From assembly GCA_016584495.1 (NCBI GenBank), contig WAID01000007.1, positions 4,264,001-4,328,000 of the forward strand: a stretch of 64,000 bases of DNA. The letters run 5' to 3'. Every line of letters starts with the position of its first letter. Positions within the stretch are counted from its first letter, which is position 1. Positions 1 to 11,468 of this stretch are shown here, piece after piece. Source of the DNA: Celoporthe dispersa. Lineage: Eukaryota > Ascomycota > Sordariomycetes > Diaporthales > Cryphonectriaceae. The position numbers and the translations under genes were made by a program. Under the pieces are notes generated by a model that was given only the letters and a program-made list of their open reading frames with translations, did no database searches and was not told the origin of the DNA.

Positions 1-464
1 TGTCCGACCCCTCCCCTTCCTTCGTATTTCCCCCGCAATGGGTCATAATCCTGGGAGAATTTGTGGGCGCCCCAACGGTAGAATTCAATAAATCTGGGGG
101 GTTGACTGTGGGGGAATTGGACGATCTGGGTCTTGAACCGGTCTAGTCCTCCAGCCCTCCCACGAGTCGCCGTCGCCTCTGTCGTGGAGCTTCCATGCGA
201 TATGTGGTCTGCTGACGACGCTTCGTGCGAACCCTCTTCCTCTCCAACATCTGCTTTATTGTTCCTTCGTCCTCCATCGAAGGCGAAAAGAAAAGACCGC
301 AGTCCTTCTTGTCCTACCGTGCCCGAGAGTGCTGAGAGGCCAAAGGTCCGACCCGTTGCTGCGTTAAACCCGAGCCCGACGCCTGCTCCAAATCCGGACG
401 GCTCTGTTGACGAAGACCTGTATTTGGTTTGTCCTGGAGATTTTTCCGCTTGACTGCCGCCAAA
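1..464. other. 5' flank of the sugar transporter gene
   Basis: No convincing gene is visible here. The short open stretches have no recognisable domain. The segment directly precedes the transporter start codon at 465 and probably holds its promoter and leader. Confidence 0.4.
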
Positions 465-2626
465 ATGGGAACACTCTACACATTCTGCATCGCGATATTC
501 GCGGCGATCGGGACCTTCCTATTTGTGAGAACCGGCTCGATCAAGCTACTGGTCAAAGAAAAAACCGTCCGCGCGCATGTGCTGACACAGACAGGGTTTT
601 GACACCGGCATAGCGACAACCAGTGAGGCACACATCATCGCACCAGTTGGGCAGACCCGATGAGTTAACCCGTCTGATAGCGATCGCCCATGAGAGCTGG
701 ATAGAATACATGAATAAGCCTTCCGAGGCGTTGACCGGCGCTGTGCGTGGAAGGAAACAAATACCCAGAGGGCGGACGTTCTTGTGGCTAACTCGAAAGA
801 ACCGCAGGTGGTCTCCGTCTACATTGCCGGTGAGGCGGTTGGTGCCTTGACACAGGTTGCTGTTGCCGACAAATTGGGACGACTGCGCTTCATGCAAGTC
901 ATGTGCGTCGTGGTCACCATAGGTACCGTCATCCAGACCGCCTCTGTCAATATTGGCATGTTCCTGGCGGGGCGGGCTCTTGCCGGTACCGCTGTCGGGT
1001 AAGTCGGGCGTGCTTTCATTTGCTCCAGCATGCTCGGGTACGGCTGACGATCAGGCTAGAGGGCTTGTTGCCACCGTTCCAATCTACCTCAGCGAGATCT
1101 CTGCACCCGCCCACCGGGGTCTTATCGGAGGAATTTCCGGGTGTGGCATATCCTTCGGAACCATGTCTTCCAACTGGGTAGGAATGGCCTGCGGCTATGC
1201 ACCCTACGGACAGATTCAGTGGCGTCTCCCTTTGGGTATCCAGATCCCGTGGGGCGTCATTCTGTTCATCGGGCTGGCCACCTTCATGCCCAACTCGCCT
1301 CGCCAGCTCATCCGCAGCGGAAAGGTCGACGAAGCCCGCAAGGAGTTCATCAAGATTCGTCGGGACCTGCAATCCCACGAGGCCCAGGATGAGTTTCTAC
1401 TTATGAAGACGCAGATCGAGTTTGAGATGGAGCGTGAGATCAAGTCGTACCGAGAGATCTGGATGCTGTTTAGACGGCGTGCGCTTGTGTCAGTAGGCCA
1501 TCATATCATGTGGACTCTTTATCCTAGGCGTACTAACTATGGGTTAGATCCATCGCTGTTCAGACTATGACATCTTTGACGGGTGTCAATGTTATTCAGG
1601 TGCGTGCTACAAAACTCTCTTGAACGCGATGGCGTATCCCTCCTCTCGAGGCTCATGCTCACAACTCTGTATATAGTATTACCAAAGTACGAAGAGCCCG
1701 ACGCAAGGATCCAAGGCTCGGTTCATGCTAACCAACTTGCAGCTATCCTGTACAAGGCCCTCGGCATAGGCTCCACTACGATTCTCGCGCTGTCTGGTGT
1801 ATATGGTACCATCGCCTTCGGCTCGAACGTACTCACAACCTTGTTCCTGACGGATCAATGGGGTCGCCGGAAGTGAGTATTGCAATGTCACCCACACAAG
1901 TTGATTGTTTATTAACACGCATCAGGATGATCCTGGCAGGACTGAGTTGCATTATCGTGGTCGAGATCTATGCTGCTATTATGCAGCGCGAGTTCCAATA
2001 TACCGATAACAAAATAGGCAAAGGTTTCGCCGTCCTAGGGATTTATTTATTTGTCGTTTCATACTGTAAGTATAACAGTCGGGTCCTGGGGACTCACGTT
2101 CACAAGTGATGAGTTTCTACTGACGATGTGCAACAGACGGAATGCTCAACAGCACGACCTGGCTGTATGGTGCGGAGGTCTTGCCTATTGCTATTCGAAG
2201 CAAAGTCATGGGCTTAGCCGCAGCATCTCACTTCATCGTGAACGTTGGAAGTAAGCTCATGCCTCCTTGCGAACGGGTCGATTTCGCAAGAGAAATGCTA
2301 ATTCCACTCGCAGTCACGGAGGCGGGTCCGAGTGCCTTCGCCAATATCCATGAGAATTACTATTACGTTTTCGTGGGCTGTACTCTCTTCTTTCTTTGTA
2401 TTGCTTACTTTTACTTTCCGTGAGTGTCGTCTTCCGTCTTCCAATCCGTAGTAGATACCTAACAGTCGATAGTGAGACCAAGAAGAAGACCCTCGAAGAA
2501 ATCGCGGCTGCTTTCGGTGACAAGGTCATTCTCCTCGACGAACCGGACCGCGCCCCAACAGATCCAGCTTCAGGGGATGTCTCAAAATTGAACGCAGAAG
2601 AGTTCGAGGGCAAGGATTCGCCATGA
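465..2626 (+). CDS. MFS sugar transporter (hexose/pentose type), 12 exons
   Basis: Plasma-membrane sugar/proton symporter of the fungal sugar-porter branch of the MFS. Joining about 12 exons gives an uninterrupted protein of roughly 520 residues that follows the family from end to end: TM1 ending in FLFGFDTGIATT, the loop-2/3 signature DKLGRLRF, the PIYLSEI motif before TM5, the MPNSPRQL segment after TM6, TGVNVIQYYQ in TM7, DQWGRRK between TM8 and TM9, and YFPETKKKTLEE after TM12. Exons 1-4 start near 465, 595, 681 and 808. One exon (1677-1686) is only 10 nt. The start at 465 was chosen because it opens directly into TM1; it leaves an unusually short cytoplasmic N-terminus, so an upstream exon cannot be excluded. 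No lesion was found. The substrate cannot be read from the sequence. Confidence 0.85.
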
Positions 2627-3109
2627 ACAAAATTACCACATCACACCACGACAATTTGGTCATCTTACTTAAGATGACTTTGAGGGCCTGCTTATGGCTG
2701 GTGGGGTGTGCTGAGTTGCCAGAGATCGCATGTCTGCTCCCTAATGCTGCTGGACTTGGAGGGCCTTGGATACCCAACCGCTGTCCGTTGTTCGGCACTC
2801 GTTTCTACCTTACTGCAATTGAGAGACGTGGTGGCATCGAAGATTGCACGAAGGCGGGTAGCCAACCACGCAACCACAAGCTTGAATGTTTATGGATCTG
2901 AGTTTCTTTGTATCAGAGACACTTTCAGACAAGGCCATGATGTAACCAGATAAGTCTGGGCCAGTCGAAGCGGTCGGCATGGAGTGAACACAGAAGATAC
3001 GATGACATGCTTGATTCGCCCTTGCCCAGGTGGCTTTGCCACCATGTTTCCATCCGGTCTTCGTGTCTCATTCAAGCCATCCTCTACCGTTTGGTGATAT
3101 CATCTCCTT
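2627..3109. other. Intergenic, convergent 3' ends
   Basis: Separates the stop codons of the sugar transporter (+) and the acetyltransferase (-). No gene or element seen. Confidence 0.4.
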
Positions 3110-3727
3110 TTACTGGGTAATACCCCTCATCTCTTTCCACTCTTCCTCCAAGATGTCGTAAAAGACCAAGTCCCAATACTTCCGATCATACCAAGAACAC
3201 TGCCTTCTCCGCCCTCCAAGTTTGAACCCACACTTCTCGTAGCATCTGTGAGCACGCTTGTTGTACTCAATAGAGCTGAGATTGACGCTGTGCAGATTTC
3301 CATGCCGGAATGCCCAGTCCAATATCCAATTGGTAGCTTCAGTTCCGTATCCCTTGTTTTGGTAGGGCGCCGCGAGGACAATCCCAAACTCACCCGCACG
3401 GCTATGGGTTGAGGTCCCGAATCCGCCGTGTGAGAGCTGGACGAAGCCAATGCGGGTCTCTGTAGCTTCAGCTTTGTCGTCATCACCAGTGTTCTCAGGC
3501 TGACGCAAGCAGATAATACAATCCAGCAAGCTTTCTGGCCTTGTCCAGAGCTTCATGAAGTCTTCCACCTTGGCTTTTCTTGGTGGAGCAAGGATCTGCG
3601 GGGTGCTAAGCCTGACGTTGTTGGGATCCCCGTCCAGGTTCTTGAACCACCACTCTTGGTCGTCTTCACGGATGGAACGGTAAACAAGGCGATCAGATCG
3701 CCAGACATCTTCGACAGTGGTCGTCAT
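3110..3727 (-). CDS. GNAT-family N-acetyltransferase (RimJ/RimL type)
   Basis: Single-exon protein of about 205 residues from the internal Met (MTTTVEDVW) at 3727. The frame stays open to 3832, but the extra 35 residues are not domain-like, so the shorter start is preferred. Family signs: an N-terminal strand RSDRLVYRSIREDD typical of Acetyltransf_3, a central beta-strand GEFGIVLAAPY, and the acetyl-CoA pyrophosphate-binding motif QNKGYGTEA followed by the helix NWILDWAF. The C-terminal N-x-x-A-x-x-x-Y-E-K-x-G-F pattern (NKRAHRCYEKCGF) is also classic GNAT. It would transfer an acetyl group from acetyl-CoA to an amine; the acceptor is unknown. It stands alone between unrelated genes. Confidence 0.8.
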   Translation of the reverse strand: MTTTVEDVWRSDRLVYRSIREDDQEWWFKNLDGDPNNVRLSTPQILAPPRKAKVEDFMKLWTRPESLLDCIICLRQPENTGDDDKAEATETRIGFVQLSHGGFGTSTHSRAGEFGIVLAAPYQNKGYGTEATNWILDWAFRHGNLHSVNLSSIEYNKRAHRCYEKCGFKLGGRRRQCSWYDRKYWDLVFYDILEEEWKEMRGITQ

Positions 3728-3832
3728 ATTCAAGAGAGTAGAGGTATTGAAGGTAGTATAGGCCTGCGGAGGATGAAAGGACGTGGCTCGATGTATCGGA
3801 GAAGCAATCCAGTGCTTAGCCGCCTTTATCAA

Positions 3833-6128
3833 GACTTCGGGACGCGTGGGGGACTATGACTCTTACAGAGGAGGATCAGCTAGGCGCAGAGAATAATTAA
3901 TTGACACGGGCGCTAGACCTGCCACAGGTCCCGAGGCGGGGTTGTTGTGAGCACAGCGAAGTGAGTCACACCGAGGACAATAGCCCATGCTGACGTGCAT
4001 AAGAAGGATTAAGGGTAATAATGTTCTCCTACAGAACCCTAGGCCAATCGATTCTCAACTTTGAGCTAACACATACACGAGCTAGTCTAAATCAAAAGAT
4101 AATGATCCTGTGACGGCACGATGGGCATACTTCAGCAGGAACTTTTATTGCTCCTGGTGAAGTGATAAATGGTGTCTCTTCCCAGATGGCCCTGTCTGCC
4201 GGCGAATAGTACCAAACTCTACGCGTTTTATAAATCGTCAGGCTTGATCATAGTGTTTCGTCACTTGTGTCAAAGCCTGTCCCATGGTAATACAATCGAC
4301 CATTGCTGATTCACGGCAAGTTTCTCGTCGTAGGGCTGTAATGGTAAAGTCCTTGGAAATAGTCGTAAGCTGAATGATTGAGATACTGTCACCATCTGTC
4401 GGTATCTACGATATCATTAACCTCAAACAGCGATATTCTATACAAGAATGCTGTCAGACGAATCGCCAAAGAGATTATTTCAGAAACAAGTTCACGCAGA
4501 GCCTTAACGCTGTTTGAACAAATCAAACATAACCCTTTCGTTGAACACTAAGTACCTCCGTAGGTATAAGCGTCTTTCCTCCTGTGACTTTGCATGAAAA
4601 TGAAATTGGTGAGGAAAAAAATATTGAGAGCATTTTGGAACACGAGAGGTAAGCTGAAGCTGTCCCAAAGTGATATGATTACACAGAAATATACCAGTAT
4701 TAGCATGATTCACGGTAAATCGTCTACTAGTTTGTAATTTAAGTGGCCAAGACCTAGCAAGAACACCCGCATGCTCTGATGCCATCACCTTTTGGGTGGA
4801 GGATCAAGTGCTTAACTATGTAGTTGTCTCTTAGGGTCTGATCCGGTCATACTTGACCTATATTTGAAATTATTATATAGGACGCGCAGCAGGATATGAA
4901 GCATGGGATCTTATATGATTCAAGAATTGTCATCAATACAAATACCTGAATTCATATCAAGCCTGCCAAGAGTGCGTGGGCTCAGATGTTGGCTCTTGTA
5001 TTTTCTCTTGCTGTTTACCCCGTCATTCATTGATTGCTCTTGGTCTCAAGCTTACCTTCAAGCTGTAATTTGTATATTACTAGGGCACGCTTCCCAAGAC
5101 CACGCAATCAATCGTGTAAAACTTTGAAAGTAGAGGGAGGAAATAACCTAGCTGATCAACTGAAATATTAAGATATGCATGTAAGATAAACACAGTCTTA
5201 GCAGACCATTCGAGGCTTGCTATCGAAAAGGGTCCTGTCAAGAACGAGATGAACATAGTAAAATCTCGGACGTTAGAAAATGAATGCCGGTGAATCAACA
5301 ATTGGTCCGTTGTAAATTTGTACCATGGTGGTAGTTGCTTTTGGTGGCCCACGTGCGGAGTTAAACAGGAAAGCTCGGATTTCCGAGAACTGGTGATCCG
5401 CGAGAGAAAATTTGGGTACGCAGTGGAATTGGGCCACCTGCAAAATGAACTGTTCCGTTGCCCACAGCTCCATATTTGCCAGTTGAAATGGTGGCAACCA
5501 AGGAGAAATGGCCTCATGATTGCAGCCGGCCGACCAATGAATGACTGGGGTATATCACGATCAGCCCGTGTCTGGTGCTTCTCACTCCTGATGGTCCTGC
5601 AAACTCAGCCACATCTTCAGCGTGACAGGGTGTAGGCCGGAGCTCGCTGGCTGGATGTCATGGTCCTTCGGCGCCTCTGATCTCGGCTTCGGCAACCTAT
5701 CGACCAAAGCCTTTCAACGTCTCGCATTGAATATAACGTCACAGTTCCACTTCGGATACCTCCGTGGTATGCATAAAACTCGAGGGCTATACATATACTA
5801 TGTAAAAATGAAGACGGTGTGGATATGGGGTTCGAAAGGTGGATAGGCTCTGGCCGAGAGCCGCTCAGCCTGATGTAAAGGCCAAAGAGAATCACGGAAC
5901 AATTCGGCCGTTTTCAGCTTGCTCGTTGAGGCGGTGTTGCCTCTGATCTGTCCGTATGCGATGCTACGTGCTGTGGATGTGAATATAAAGCTCTGCGAGA
6001 TCAGTCTTGGACAGAAGGCAGACAGGATCATCAACAGAAGATATTTCACTCTGACTTCTACCACAAGTACGAGCTTGCGATTCATACGACTTTCTATCAA
6101 CATCCCGAGTCTGAAGCCGACAGTCATC
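3833..6128. other. Long intergenic stretch, rather AT-rich
   Basis: About 2.3 kb with only short open frames on both strands (longest about 145 codons, near 5080-5517 minus). None shows a domain, sensible composition or a plausible intron chain. The right end probably holds the promoter of the GPI-anchored protein. Confidence 0.45.
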
Positions 6129-6790
6129 ATGTATGCCAGCACCATTGCTATCATCTCAGCCTTCTTTGCTCCGGGGGCCCTCGCTATGGCCATTACCGGT
6201 GACTTCACTCCAAACGCTGGGGCTCACCTCAAGCGCCTCACGTGCTCATCCGACGAGAAGTACTGTGGAGATATCTGCATCTCGAGCTCGGACGAGTGTT
6301 GTGACCACTACTACTATTGTAGCAGCGGCTACACTTGTGGTCATGGTGGCAACTGCTGCGAGGACAATACTTGCAGCGTGATAGGGACCTATGTATACTG
6401 TGAGTGAGCCAGGCAGGGACCCTGAGGTTTGGGAGGCTGTATCGAAGCTCGCTAACATAATATTACCAAGCTGATCACACGGACCACGCCACTACTGCGA
6501 CGACTTCTTCGACAGCCGGTGTTACCTCAACAACAACGTCCAGCACAAGCTCGTCGACCGAATCCGCCATCAGTGTGCAGTCAACCTCGACTACCTCGAC
6601 TACCTCGACTAGTACCACAGCAACGAGTACCACGGCAACAGGCGAAACTACGACTACAGCGACAACCAGCTCCGGCACTTCTACTTCATCGACTACGGCC
6701 TCTACCACGACCGCGACCGGCGCTGCGGCTCAATTGGGGTATTCAGCGCAAGGAATTATGCTCGCTATGCTCGCCGTGGCTGCCATGTGA
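6129..6790 (+). CDS. Cysteine-rich, Ser/Thr-rich GPI-anchored surface protein
   Basis: Two exons joined across an intron of about 75 nt (donor GTGAGT near 6401, acceptor near 6471, branch-like GCTAACAT). The start at 6129 gives a clear signal peptide (MYASTIAIISAFFAPGALA). The mature N-terminal part has ten cysteines in about 45 residues with two CC pairs, enough for five disulphides. A low-complexity Ser/Thr-rich stalk of about 85 residues follows, a typical O-glycosylated wall spacer. The end is a small-residue GPI site region (ATGAAA) plus a hydrophobic tail (GIMLAMLAVAAM) directly before the stop. The product would be exported and attached to the plasma membrane or wall. No enzymatic domain is visible and the specific function is unknown. 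Confidence 0.8.
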
Positions 6791-7300
6791 CTCACTTCAT
6801 AGATATATATGTATCTTGCATACCACACTGATACGATGCCACAGCGCAGACTGATAAGGAAATTCCGGGTGTAGCTAACGCATTGAGGGTCATTTGGGTC
6901 ATGAGTGGCACGAGAGGTTGGACTTTTGTATGGAGAGATGAGAACATTTGATGCTTATCAAGAGTTAACGTAGTGTTAGCATGTGAAAAATGATCTGAAC
7001 GATATCCATATATGTACATGTCCTAGATTTTCGTCAACGACCTTTAAAAGTAGTGACAAGATTTTGTTTTTGGCTTGATGTAGGATTTGTTCAGGCAAGA
7101 GGGTGTTAAGCAGGCGGTGCTCCAGTGGAACTAGGCGTGGCGCTAAGTGTTCGACTCGAACAGCCTGTCGCTATGTACTGAGTTATTCATCACTGTCATC
7201 GGTATCGCATGTCACTACTCCTTACGACGTTGCAATCAGAGTAAGTTATTATACGCACGATTTTGATGGAAATCGGCTCTGTTTGAGAAAGAAACGGAGG
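6791..7300. other. Intergenic
   Basis: Nothing supportable. The left part is likely the 3' UTR of the GPI-anchored protein; the right part borders the SDR relic. Confidence 0.35.
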
Positions 7301-7465
7301 CTATGCGTCCACGCGTAGGCCGGCGTGGTTGATATTGTTGAAGGCTCGGGTCCTGAAATAGCCAGGCTCGATGATCAGTACTTTCATATCTGGGGCTAAA
7401 ATGGCAAGTTCCTTGCAGAGGCACTCTACAGCTCCTGTGTGAGAGACTTTAGAGTGAGTGTATCT
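7301..7465 (-). pseudogene. Relic of a short-chain dehydrogenase/reductase
   Basis: A minus-strand stretch of about 54 residues matches the SDR core: YTHSK is the catalytic Tyr-x-x-x-Lys motif, and it is followed by a helix (CLCKELAILAP) and the strand MKVLIIEPGYFRT typical of fungal classical SDRs. No N-terminal Rossmann half (TGxxxGxG) lies upstream and the frame ends soon after, so only about one fifth of a normal 260-280 residue enzyme is left. I read it as a truncated gene remnant; a missed exon further upstream is possible but none was recognised. Confidence 0.6.
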
Positions 7466-7774
7466 GATTTGCAACATATTCAATAGTAGCATATTCAACA
7501 TAGAATAAACGAGCCGTCAAGCGCAAACTTGCATGGGGGCTTCCTCCGGGGAATAAAATTTCCTCCATTTGGCAAGGGCCAGCTGGCCATTTGAAAACGG
7601 CACAGCAGAATACAAATATGTCAAATGCGCCCGCATAAGCTCAGCGTCCCCTTGCATATTCTCACATTAGCACTCTCAACGCCGCCAAGACTTGCTGCCA
7701 CAGACACGCAGTTGTGGCTTCTTCCACTCTCGCACACAACTTTCTACATCCGATTCTTCTACCAGACAGAAATT

Positions 7775-8386
7775 ATGACGGAGAAACCCGTCTACATTCC
7801 GTCCGAAAAACACCCCGCAGAAGACGAGCGCATGCCATTCAACAGTCGGCTTGACGTGCTTGCGAATGATAAAAGCCTATCCCAGGAGCAGCTTTGGGCC
7901 GCCTTACTCGGCATAAGCGACAACTATTGGGTCGAGAGGTTTAAGCCGCCTCTCTTCGTCGCGGCGCTCAGCCTTGACCCGCCCGAGGTCAAGGCTGCCG
8001 CTGTAGAGGCGGCTCTGCGCGCGGGCGCGGACCCCAACGAGCTCGACCATGATATGGGCAAAATGCGCCGTAAATGGGGTCGGCTTCTCGTATTTTTCAT
8101 TCACGCAGGCCTGCATTATGAGGTTAACGGAGGGCTGGATGGCATGCTCAACAACCTGCCGGCCATTGAGATCTTACTGCGCCACGGGGCGGATCCGCGC
8201 CTGGCCGCTCCCTACCTTGGCCCAACCAGCGCGCTGAGCCATGTGAGATATTCTCGGAAGGTAAACATGGCGCCGTCGTCATTCTATGAGGTAGCAGATA
8301 GGATGCTTGCAGAAGCAGCTGCAACTTTAGACGGTAAGCAGGCGATAATCTGCAAATATGTCGCACACGAAGCAAAGCAAAGCTGA
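7775..8386 (+). CDS. Ankyrin-like protein
   Basis: Intronless protein of about 203 residues from the Met at 7775 (MTEKPVYIP). The frame is open upstream to 7625, but that extension is unlike a soluble domain protein, so the internal Met is preferred. Two segments have ankyrin-repeat character: AAVEAALRAGADPNELD and, about 60 residues on, AIEILLRHGADPRLA. The rest is diverged. Such proteins are generally protein-interaction scaffolds; no other domain is attached and no partner can be named. It could be a fragment of a longer ankyrin protein. Confidence 0.6.
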   Translation: MTEKPVYIPSEKHPAEDERMPFNSRLDVLANDKSLSQEQLWAALLGISDNYWVERFKPPLFVAALSLDPPEVKAAAVEAALRAGADPNELDHDMGKMRRKWGRLLVFFIHAGLHYEVNGGLDGMLNNLPAIEILLRHGADPRLAAPYLGPTSALSHVRYSRKVNMAPSSFYEVADRMLAEAAATLDGKQAIICKYVAHEAKQS

Positions 8387-8877
8387 TCACGAAGCACGTT
8401 TTATTCTGAACAGAGCGAGATCGCAAGGCGAGAAGAAAATGCCCTATAAAGTCGTTCATCAATAATATCATGCACAAGAAGACGTAGAATGGCACTGCGG
8501 TGTTTGCGACATTCAAGCTCAGGTTTTGGAAAGTAAAAAGAATTTACGCTTGTCAAAGTTTGAAGACAGAAAAAATCGATAATCACGATGTGGGAAAGAA
8601 ACACCAGGCGAATCACTACTCAAATTTGCTATGAGCTTTGCTAGGCATCAATAGGACGGGTGTTTGAGTGACCTCGCACAGCTAGTCCAGCCCTTCCTCC
8701 CCCCCAATTTTATTTCGGCAACCATCAACTACCACCAATCAGTCCACCCGTTTTCCTAGCATTTCTCTTACCACTCACCTTATCTGCTAGAAACATCGCT
8801 TCTTTGGCTGGTGTAAGTCCGACGATAGACTCCCTGGGTCCCTGAGATGCTTGCAAGACGTCCTGTCACAATAGTTG

Positions 8878-9590
8878 CTAATCACCTCCTGCGACAGAAG
8901 AAGAGTCCTGAGCCGCTGCAGCCGCTGCTCGGTATCGGGAGTTCGCAGCCTCGATGAACATATCTCGCTACTGCTTGGACAGATCCTGCGCGTTCCGAAG
9001 TGCCGTGGCACCTTGAAGGAAGGTCTCACGATCGCTCGTCAAAGCATAAGCTCTCAGCCGGGTCATATGGCACTCGAGCCCTCCGCCCGGTGATGCGGGT
9101 GCAGCGAGGTGGTGGGCGTACAGCTGGAGTGTACCTGTTCCTCAATGATACATCGAGCTGAGTGCATACGGCTCACTGTCGTAGACTGGTTCCTCCCTCG
9201 CCGTAGTTTCACAAGGTATGCATAGCCCGTGCTCCGACCGCGCCGTCGTAGCGAGCTTGCCGCATCATGACTGCTGCAGATCCATCTAGTCCCTTGGCCA
9301 CGACGAAGAAATTGGGCGCTATGGGTCTGTCTGCTGCAGCAGAAGGGACGATGAAACGGCCGAGTTGGTTGCGAATGGCAGGATCAAGTTGCTCAGGAAA
9401 TGCACCATGATAGAAATTTGGAGCGGCTCGAGATGCCTGAATGCGGTGTTCCCGACAGATGGACATTTGGCTTCCTGTATGCCAGCGATGATTGGGATAA
9501 TATGCGCCAGCACATTAGTCTCAGCCTTATTTTGGTCGTTGTTCCAACAGAAGGCCTGGAAGGCACTATCCGAGAAATGCAAGTCCGAGA
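8878..9590 (-). pseudogene. Decayed member of a conserved fungal protein family of unknown function
   Basis: Family-like sequence runs right to left in several frames. An N-terminal block DSAFQAFCWNNDQNKAE continues through HIIPIIAGI and SVGNTAF (about 9590-9430). A second frame then carries FYHGAFPEQLDPAIRNQLG, APNFFVVAKG, RQARYDGAVGARAMHTL (about 9440-9209). A third carries EPVYDSEPYALSSMYH, a TGA, TLQLYAHHLAAP, and ECHMTRLRAYALTSDRETF. The last block, FLQGATALRNAQDLSKQ, is broken by TAG and continues RDMFIEAAN to the stop at 8878. From memory this order matches an abundant family of fungal hypothetical proteins with the PNFFxxAKGxDG and RQAxYDGAxGARxMHSLQ motifs. At least two frameshifts and two internal stops make it a clear pseudogene. 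Confidence 0.7.
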
Positions 9591-10067
9591 GTGATAATCG
9601 CCGTCTTGCAAGTGCTGTGTAGACAGCCGCTGCATTTGGTTTTTGGGACCTCCAGTTTGCATTTTGCCATGAGTGACGGAGTCGCAGAATCCGCACAACT
9701 AAGCGGGAATCCGAGCGACGTTGTAGTAGAAAGGTTCTTTGTCCGAGCGTGCCTGGACTAGGCAGGTCTTTTGGGATAATTACTGCTAGCGAAAAGGAAG
9801 GTATAGATATGTTACGCAAAGCGCCCTTTGTTCGCTCGTGCGTGCCATGCCGGGTGCTACATAAAGGCCTTTGCTGCCAAATAGTAAGCAGACAACAAAG
9901 CACACTTCACTGCTTAAGTCGCCGGCTCACCTCACCAAACAGATGATTCGCTAACCTCTCTTTTCGATCTGTCACTGGACTTTGCCGTGGGGATGAAGCG
10001 TTGGTGATTGCTCAGCGAAACGAGTCTTGGATGTGAAAAAGGAGGAGGAAAAAAAAAGGAAGAAAAG
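9591..10067. other. Intergenic
   Basis: No gene recognised. It contains the purine-rich tract just upstream of the kinase start (10040-10068) and may include an undetected first exon of that gene. Confidence 0.3.
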
Positions 10068-11187
10068 ATGAAGGCATGTCTCTTCTGTCTCCCGCGCCCT
10101 GCTTGTTACATAGCTCACTTATGTCCCTCTCAGGATATTCTCATCAGAGAGAAGTACCTTCTTGATCGGAAGATCGGCCAAGGAGGATACGGCATGGTCT
10201 TTTCTGGTTTGCTACCCTCCCATCTACACTTCGGACAGTGACTCATCTATGCGCAGCAACCGATCCTCACACGCGCGAGCAGGTTGCTATCAAGTTTGCA
10301 GAAGACGATGAGCTCCGCCGGATCCTTCAGGAAGAAAATAACACGTGCCAGGCCCTGGCCGGTGGTATCGGGATCCCGCGTGTCCTGTGGTGTGGAGAAG
10401 AGGGAGCTTTCTGCGTGCTCGTCCAGGAGCTCCTCGGCCCATCGCTCGAGGATCTGTTCAATTACTGCGGCCGAAAGTTCTCGCTCAAGACCGTCCTGCT
10501 CATTGCTGACCAGGCTATTTCTCGGATCAAGTATATCCATTCCAAAGGGTTCATCCATCGCGACATCAAGCCGGATAATTTCTTGTTGGGGGTTGGCAGG
10601 CAAGGCAATGTGTTATATACAATCGACTTTGGTCTGGCCAGGGAGCCCTGGCTTTTTGAGCGGGATGAGGTCTTGGAAAACCATCCTTTTGGCGGCACTC
10701 CTGTCTATGCGAGCATCAATAGTCACAGCGGGCGGGGTAGGTATCAACCTGTCAGAGCTATTATGTTCACTCGACCTGGCTAACGACCCACACAGCGCCG
10801 TCCTGGCATGATGACCTAGAATCTCTTGGATATGTTCTTATATACCTTGCTCGGGGTTTCCTTCCGTGGAAAAACCTGAAGTATCCCAAGGACGATAAGA
10901 AATATAAAGTGGTCCAGGACAAGAAGATGAGCGTGCCGGTCGAGGAGCTTTGTGGGGACCTCCCCGACGCCTTCGCTGAGTACATCAACTATACCCGTTC
11001 AGTAGCTCCTGAAAACAAGCCCGACTACGCATATCTCCGCCAGCTTTTCCGCCGGGTCTTCAGGTTCAGTGGGTTCAAGAATGATCATTTATTCGACTGG
11101 ACTGTTAAGAGATTCTTCGAGATGCATAGTAATACTATTACAGCGCAGGAATATGTTCGTAACGAGTCGACTGGGACATCGCATTAG
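10068..11187 (+). CDS. Casein kinase I-like Ser/Thr protein kinase
   Basis: Three exons (introns near 10206-10254 and 10737-10795) give a kinase of about 335 residues. Visible in order: glycine loop KIGQGGYGMVF, catalytic lysine VAIKFA, helix-C region EENNTCQALAGG, hinge VLVQELLGPSLEDLF as in CK1, catalytic loop HRDIKPDNFLLG, IDFGLA, and the CK1-type segment SINSH...DDLESLGYVLIYL that replaces the usual APE motif. All catalytic residues (Lys, Asp of HRD, Asp of DFG) are present, so activity is plausible. It phosphorylates Ser/Thr; substrate unknown. The N-terminus is the weak point: the Met at 10068 leads into a Cys-rich lead-in that may instead be intron, with a true first exon upstream. The sequence is clearly diverged from housekeeping CK1 genes, suggesting an accessory paralogue. 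Confidence 0.8.
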
Positions 11188-11468
11188 AAATACTGGAACT
11201 GTTTATATCCTACCGATAGCAGAGACTAAGATATCCAGATGGTCTGGACAAGGCTAGCATATAGGTTGTAAAGGCAATAATATATAACCATACCCTCACG
11301 TTGGGCATCGTGTTCAAGAGAGGTCTTCCCAAGAAGAGACTGAGCTCTTATCTTTCATTCAAACTGCAGTCAAGACGCTATCTGGGAATGGGATATACAG
11401 ATATCACAATCTAACATCAAAACATGAAATTGATTTTCAAGCTGCAGCATCCGCTATTTGTATATGGC
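11188..11468. other. Intergenic, convergent 3' ends
   Basis: Short spacer between the kinase and the GFA-domain gene; nothing else seen. Confidence 0.35.

Noticed and set aside
5080..5517. 145-codon minus-strand open frame in the 3.8-6.1 kb spacer
   Set aside because: No domain, signal peptide, intron chain or biased composition; its length is unremarkable for non-coding DNA.
8878..9590. RIP (repeat-induced C-to-T mutation) as the cause of the stops
   Set aside because: Both stops could arise by C-to-T, but the interval is not AT-rich and also needs frameshifts, so the signature is not specific.
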